10,706 bases of DNA from CAYMWF01 sp964394085 [NCBI: uncultured Gemmatimonadota bacterium] (GTDB lineage Bacteria > GCA-2686955 > CAYMWF01), in contig CAYMWF010000131.1 in NCBI GenBank assembly GCA_964394085.1, positions 1 to 10,706 of the forward strand, given 5' to 3'. A program made the position numbers and the translations under genes. The stretch's first letter is position 1; every line of letters starts with the position of its first letter. The notes beneath the pieces are model-generated. The model saw nothing but the letters and a program-made list of their open reading frames with translations. It searched no databases and was not told where the DNA came from. Positions 7,009 to 10,706 of the stretch are shown here, piece by piece.

Positions 7009-7010
7009 AT

Positions 7011-7063
7011 TTCTTTTTTTGGCCGATTTTTTTCTTGACAGATCCAAAACCGTAGCATACACT
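7011..7063 (+). promoter_or_regulatory. Sigma-70-type promoter with UP-like T-tracts, for the tetR operon
   Basis: The -35 box TTGACA (7035-7040) matches consensus fully. A 17-bp spacer leads to TACACT (7058-7063), which matches TATAAT at four of six positions including T1, A2 and T6. The start should be near 7070. Two 7-base T-runs (7014-7020 and 7027-7033) fall in about the -59 to -38 region, where an UP element would sit. The leader would be only about 24 nt and shows no clear Shine-Dalgarno before ATG 7094. Confidence 0.75.
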
Positions 7064-7090
7064 ACACATTGCGTAGTAAATACTACGCAA
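7052..7090. promoter_or_regulatory. Tandem operator pair for the adjacent TetR regulator
   Basis: Two GTAG-N6-CTAC sites lie at 7052-7065 and 7073-7086, exactly 21 bp apart, so they face the same side of the helix. The second is the core of a perfect inverted repeat with 10-bp arms TTGCGTAGTA (7069-7078) and TACTACGCAA (7081-7090) around AA. The first overlaps the -10 box; the second covers the predicted start and leader. Position and symmetry indicate repression of the promoter by a dimeric regulator, most simply the TetR protein encoded from 7094. Binding itself is inferred. Confidence 0.8.
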
Positions 7091-7093
7091 GAT

Positions 7094-7780
7094 ATGAACA
7101 GCAAAGACAGCCTGCATCAGGCGGAAAGGAAAGTTGAATTGGGCGTTCTGGAAAGGTCCAGGGACAGGTATCTGGAATCGAAGCGGAAACGCGACGCGAT
7201 CGTCGATTCGGCCATCGCCGTCTTCACCGAAAAAGGTTACGCGGCGGCGACCACCGCTCAAATATCGAAAAAGAGCGGAGTATCGGAACCGACGATGTAC
7301 AGGTTTTTCGGAAGCAAGAAAGCCCTGTATCTCGAATGTTTCAACGTAATCGCGTCGGAAATCGAAGAAATTTTCGACCAGGCTGGAAAAAGCCGGAAAC
7401 AGGGGAGTATCGAATATCTGAGGTCACTGCTCAGCAACTACATTCGATTCGTCGCTGAAAATCCCGGCAGATCGAAATTCCTGGTGCACCTTTTCGCTTA
7501 CCGCGGAGAAGCGGAGTTCGAAGAACGTTTCAATTCCTTTGCGCAGGCGCGGGAGAAAGAAATCCTGGAGATGGTTCGGGTCGCGGATAAGGAAAAGCTG
7601 CTGAAACCCGGTTTCGACCCGGGGATGCTGAGTTCCCTGCTCTTCAGCCAGTTTTTTTCTATCCATGTGCTCAGGAATTTCAGCGGCGACAAAGACTATT
7701 CCCCCGGAGAAATCAGCGGGATCTTTCAGAAGCTTCTCGAGGGTTTCCTCGAGAACCCGACATACCAACACGGAGGATAA
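7094..7780 (+). CDS. TetR/AcrR family transcriptional regulator
   Basis: 228 residues. The TetR_N DNA-binding domain spans about residues 33-80: RDAIVDSAIAVFTEKGYAA, then TAQISKKSGVS and the hallmark recognition end PTMYRFFGSKKALY. The remainder is the helical ligand-binding and dimerisation domain, whose ligand cannot be read. An Arg/Lys/Glu-rich extension of about 32 residues precedes the domain. ATG at 7094 is used because it is the first start after the promoter and operators, though it lacks a clear SD; a TTG at 7139 preceded by GGAAAGGAAAG is an alternative that would shorten the extension. The stop is 3 nt before the next gene, whose RBS lies inside the last tetR codons, so the genes are co-transcribed. 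Most likely an autorepressor that responds to a metabolite of the downstream enzymes. Confidence 0.92.
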   Translation: MNSKDSLHQAERKVELGVLERSRDRYLESKRKRDAIVDSAIAVFTEKGYAAATTAQISKKSGVSEPTMYRFFGSKKALYLECFNVIASEIEEIFDQAGKSRKQGSIEYLRSLLSNYIRFVAENPGRSKFLVHLFAYRGEAEFEERFNSFAQAREKEILEMVRVADKEKLLKPGFDPGMLSSLLFSQFFSIHVLRNFSGDKDYSPGEISGIFQKLLEGFLENPTYQHGG

Positions 7781-7783
7781 ACC

Positions 7784-9007
7784 ATGGCTAAAGTTATCGT
7801 TCTGGGAGGATGCGGCGTTGTAGGCAGCGTCGCTGTGAAGGCGCTGGCTGCGTCGGACGAATTCGACGAGGTGATTATCGGCGACATCGACATCAGCGAG
7901 GCCGCCCGGCTGATTGAAGAAACCGATGGCGGCAATGTAACGGCCGCCGAGGTCGATGTGCTCGATAAAAAGGCGCTGAGAGCCGCCATCTCGGGCAACG
8001 ACGTAGTGCTCAACTGTTCGGGCCCCTTCTACAAACTCCTGCATCCCATCGTCGAAGCTGTTATCGAAGAGGGCGTTAATTACGTCGATGTATGCGACGA
8101 CGTCGACGTGATGCTCGAAATTCTGGAACTGGACGACAAGGCGGAAGCGGCCGGGGTGACGGCGCTCATCGGCATGGGCAGCTCCCCGGGAGCCACGAAC
8201 CTGCTCGCCAAGTACGCCGCCGACAACCTGTTCGATAAAACGGATTCCATCGACATCTTCCATGCTCACGGCGGCGAACCCGTCGAGGGGCCCGGAGTAA
8301 TCGGGCACCGGTTCCACTGCATGTCGATCGACATCCCCATGTTCCTGGACGGCGAGCTCAAACACGTGAAGTTTTTCGAAGAGGACGGCATCGCCCTGCG
8401 TCAGAAGTTCGATTTCCCGGTAATAGGCGAACTGGAACTCTATCCGTATCCTCATCCCGAGCAGGTGACTCTCCCCCGGTATATCGAATGCAGGCAGGTA
8501 ACCAACAAGGGCACGGTGATTCCGAGCGAGTATTACGAGCTTATCAGGGATGTCTGCAAACTGGGACTCGCCGGTAAGGAACCTCTCCAGGTAAACGGCG
8601 ACATGGTCGTGCCGCACGATTTCTCAACGGCGTTTCTCATCCGCGAGCGGGAACGTATTCTCGCGGAGACCGATTTCGGCTCCCAGAGAGGCTGCGCCAG
8701 TGTTATAGTAAAAGGAACCAAGGGCGGAGAGCCGCATGAATACAGGTTCCACATGGCGTCGCAAAGCGAAGCTCTCGGCGAAGGCACCGGGATCCCGGCC
8801 GCTATCGGGGCCATTATGATGCGTCGCGGACTCGTTTCGGGGCCCGGCCTCAAACCTCCCGAGGCCTGCGTCGATCCGCTGACCTTCATGGGTTACATCC
8901 CGCAGGTGATGAAACTCAACGGCGACTCCGGCGACGACGGCTCCTTCGGCGGCGTCATCATCGATCACATCGACGGATCAGGTAACGTCAAAAGGATGAA
9001 AATGTGA
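7784..9007 (+). CDS. Saccharopine-dehydrogenase-like NAD(P)-dependent oxidoreductase
   Basis: 407-residue cytoplasmic oxidoreductase. It has an N-terminal Rossmann fold with GGCGVVG (residues 8-14) after strand KVIVLG. The second strand ends IIGDID with Asp34/Asp36, which usually favours NAD(H) over NADP(H). LNCSGPF (76-82), YVDVCDD (100-106) and GMGSSPGATNLLA (130-142) are characteristic of the saccharopine dehydrogenase/carboxynorspermidine-type superfamily. The C-terminal catalytic domain is present. The superfamily acts on C-N bonds of amino acids and polyamines, but many members, including this subtype, lack a known substrate, so lysine metabolism should not be assumed. ATG at 7784 follows GGAGG (7772-7776) inside the tetR end. 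The stop is 1 nt before the kinase start, so the two are probably translationally coupled. Confidence 0.88.
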   Translation: MAKVIVLGGCGVVGSVAVKALAASDEFDEVIIGDIDISEAARLIEETDGGNVTAAEVDVLDKKALRAAISGNDVVLNCSGPFYKLLHPIVEAVIEEGVNYVDVCDDVDVMLEILELDDKAEAAGVTALIGMGSSPGATNLLAKYAADNLFDKTDSIDIFHAHGGEPVEGPGVIGHRFHCMSIDIPMFLDGELKHVKFFEEDGIALRQKFDFPVIGELELYPYPHPEQVTLPRYIECRQVTNKGTVIPSEYYELIRDVCKLGLAGKEPLQVNGDMVVPHDFSTAFLIRERERILAETDFGSQRGCASVIVKGTKGGEPHEYRFHMASQSEALGEGTGIPAAIGAIMMRRGLVSGPGLKPPEACVDPLTFMGYIPQVMKLNGDSGDDGSFGGVIIDHIDGSGNVKRMKM

Positions 9008-9008
9008 T

Positions 9009-10595
9009 ATGTCCGGACGGGGCGGCGACAAATATGTTCTCGCGATAGATCACGGCACTTCGGGGATGAAGACCGCTCTCCTGTCGATGCGGGGTGAATT
9101 GATCTGCCAGGCATACGAGTTTACCCCGACATACTACTTCCCGGGCGGAGGCGCCGAACAGGATCCGGACGACTGGTGGAACGCCCTGATCAGCACCTCC
9201 AGGGAAGTGGTATCGAAGGGCCTGGTGCCGGTGAAGGACATCGAGGCGATCTGCTGCTCCAGCACGTTCTCCTCCACCGTCGCGGTCGATTCGGGCGGCC
9301 GGCACCTGATGAACTCACTCACATGGATGGACTCCCGGGGCGCTCCCCATATCCGCAGGCTCATATCGGGTTTTCCGAGCGTGAACGGCTACAGGCTGTC
9401 GAGGATGCTCCCCTGGATCTACAAAACGGGCGGCGGCCCCCAGCTTTCCGGCAAGGACGACATAGCCCACGTCCTCTACGTCAAGTATGACCTGCCCGAA
9501 ATCTACCGCAAAACCCACATGTTCTTGAGCAGCAAGGATTTTCTGAACCTCAAGCTCACAGGTCACTATGCCGCCGGCTTCGATTCGATGACATTGTTCT
9601 GGGTTACGAACACCCGCGATCCGAACAATATCCACTACGACGACTGGCTTTTGAAGAAGGCGGGCATCGCACGGGAGAAACTTCCGCCTCTCAAGAGCGC
9701 CGTCGACTTTCTCGGGCCCGTGCTCCCCGAGGTGGCCGAAAGCATCGGCGTCGGGAAGGATGTCTCTGTTTTTCTGGGCACCCCCGATCACCAGGCGGCC
9801 GGTATCGGTTCGGGCGCGGTGCGGGATTTCGAAGGTCACATCTATATCGGCACTTCATCATGGATTCAGTGCGTGGTTCCCTTCAAGAAAACGGATGTTT
9901 TCCATTCGATCGCATCCCTGCCGACCGCGATTCCGGGTAAATATTACTGCGCCAACGAACAGGATACCGCCGGGGGATGCCTTTCTTTTCTCCTCGACAA
10001 GATGCTGTTCGCGAAAAATGAGCTGAACCGCGACGCTCCGCCGGACGGCGCCTACGGAATACTCGACCGGATCGCCGAGAAGGTGCCGCCCGGCAGCCGC
10101 GGCGTCGTATTCACGCCATGGCTGAACGGAGAAAGAACCCCGGTGGACGATACCGCCACCCGCGCGGGCTTCTACAACCTCTCCCTCGGCACTACCCAGG
10201 AGGATTTGATAAGGGCGGTGATGGAAGGGGTGGCGCTGAACAACAGGTGGGCGCTCAAGTACGTGGAAAAATTCGTAGACCGTCGCCTCGATCCGCTTAC
10301 CATTGTCGGGGGCGGTGCGAGGTCGGACCTCTGGTGCGGGATCTTCGCGGATGTTCTGAAGCGGCGGATCCGCCAGGCCGCCGATCCCCTGGAGGCGAAC
10401 GCCAGGGGAGCCGCATTTATCGCGGCCGCGGCCCTGGGCCACATTACCTTCGATGAAATTCCCGGGCTGGTGAAGATCTCCCGGGAGTTCGAGCCCGATG
10501 AAAGCCGCGGAAAGTTATACGACGAGCTGTTCGGTGTATTCCTCGAAATCTACAAGAAAAACAAATCCATTTACCGGCGACTCAACCGCCGTTGA
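9009..10595 (+). CDS. FGGY-family carbohydrate kinase (xylulokinase-like, substrate unknown)
   Basis: 528-residue kinase that would phosphorylate a sugar or polyol with ATP in the cytoplasm. The N-terminal domain opens with the phosphate loop DHGTSGMK (residues 14-21). Substrate-side motifs include GGGAEQDPDDWW and LTWMDSRGAP. GTPDHQAAGIGSGAV carries the probable catalytic base Asp260. The ATP-binding C-domain has NGERTP (373-378) and VGGGARSDLW (433-442). Length and motifs fit FGGY kinases near xylulose kinase; residues outside the motifs look like an uncharacterised branch, so D-xylulose is only one candidate. ATG at 9009 comes 1 nt after the upstream stop, with AAAAGGA upstream serving as a weak, distant SD, which points to coupled translation. 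It is the last gene of the operon in the window; the heptamer repeat follows 13 nt later. Confidence 0.93.
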   Translation: MSGRGGDKYVLAIDHGTSGMKTALLSMRGELICQAYEFTPTYYFPGGGAEQDPDDWWNALISTSREVVSKGLVPVKDIEAICCSSTFSSTVAVDSGGRHLMNSLTWMDSRGAPHIRRLISGFPSVNGYRLSRMLPWIYKTGGGPQLSGKDDIAHVLYVKYDLPEIYRKTHMFLSSKDFLNLKLTGHYAAGFDSMTLFWVTNTRDPNNIHYDDWLLKKAGIAREKLPPLKSAVDFLGPVLPEVAESIGVGKDVSVFLGTPDHQAAGIGSGAVRDFEGHIYIGTSSWIQCVVPFKKTDVFHSIASLPTAIPGKYYCANEQDTAGGCLSFLLDKMLFAKNELNRDAPPDGAYGILDRIAEKVPPGSRGVVFTPWLNGERTPVDDTATRAGFYNLSLGTTQEDLIRAVMEGVALNNRWALKYVEKFVDRRLDPLTIVGGGARSDLWCGIFADVLKRRIRQAADPLEANARGAAFIAAAALGHITFDEIPGLVKISREFEPDESRGKLYDELFGVFLEIYKKNKSIYRRLNRR

Positions 10596-10608
10596 AACCG
10601 CGTTCAGC

Positions 10609-10685
10609 TTTCACCTCCCACCTCTCACCTCTCACCTCTCACCTCTCACCTCTCACCTCTCACCGATCTCCTCTCACCTCTCACC
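10609..10685. repeat. Heptamer short tandem repeat array (TCTCACC), 11 units
   Basis: Eleven consecutive 7-mers. Eight are exact TCTCACC (six in a row at 10623-10664, two more at 10672-10685). Three are variants: TTTCACC, TCCCACC and GATCTCC, the last interrupting the run at 10665-10671. The top strand is purely pyrimidine except for one A per unit and the variant. It follows the kinase stop by 13 nt. Seven-base arrays of this kind are known in several bacterial groups (for example cyanobacterial STRR). No hairpin or terminator is visible. Confidence 0.95.
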
Positions 10686-10706
10686 GCGCACAGTGTTACA
10701 TATTGG

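Noticed and set aside
6978-7020. Intrinsic terminator after the amidase (CGGCGG/CCGCCG stem, then T-run)
   Set aside because: The stem is inside the coding end and the 7-T run starts 13 nt after it, too far for a canonical terminator; the T-tracts fit an UP element of the following promoter better.

Overview
The window is GC-rich bacterial chromosome with seven intact genes on the + strand and one locus, probably broken, on the - strand. Gene content (a long acyl-CoA dehydrogenase, RmuC, a FAAH-type amidase, a TetR regulator, a saccharopine-dehydrogenase-like oxidoreductase, an FGGY kinase, a Sec-exported beta-rich protein) suggests a free-living, probably Gram-negative heterotroph that handles lipids. 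The acyl-CoA dehydrogenase and FGGY subtypes recall deltaproteobacterial or spirochaete-like and related uncultured lineages, but I cannot place the organism from sequence alone. No phage, IS element, CRISPR array, rRNA or tRNA gene was seen.

Layout. 1-541: no convincing gene; six copies of a dispersed/tandem repeat (about 14-436). 542-2242: acyl-CoA dehydrogenase. 2254-2386: three copies of a 42-bp tandem repeat. 2403-3704: rmuC, followed 16 nt later by a GNAT acetyltransferase (3721-4206). 4207-4470: non-coding, with a hairpin and most of a 67-bp duplication. 4471-5316 (-): a secreted beta-rich protein interrupted by one in-frame TGA. 5317-5553: divergent intergenic region with a 16-bp palindrome. 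5554-7008: amidase resembling fatty-acid amide hydrolase 2. 7009-7093: a promoter with two copies of an apparent operator. 7094-10595: a tightly packed operon, tetR, saccharopine-dehydrogenase-like gene, FGGY kinase. 10609-10685: a heptamer repeat array.

How the genes work together. The clearest unit is the three-gene operon. Its promoter (TTGACA, 17-bp spacer, TACACT) has T-tracts upstream where an UP element would lie, and two GTAG-N6-CTAC palindromes exactly 21 bp apart, one on the -10 and one on the start region. This is the pattern expected for an autorepressing TetR protein that also controls the two downstream enzymes. The substrate shared by an NAD(P)-dependent amino-acid-type dehydrogenase and a sugar/polyol kinase is unknown. 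The amidase just upstream would release fatty acids from amides, and the acyl-CoA dehydrogenase would oxidise acyl-CoAs, so a lipid theme is possible, but a regulatory link to the operon is not shown.

A second theme is repeats: four unrelated direct-repeat families occur in about 10.7 kb, in or next to intergenic DNA, and one duplicates the 3' end of a gene.
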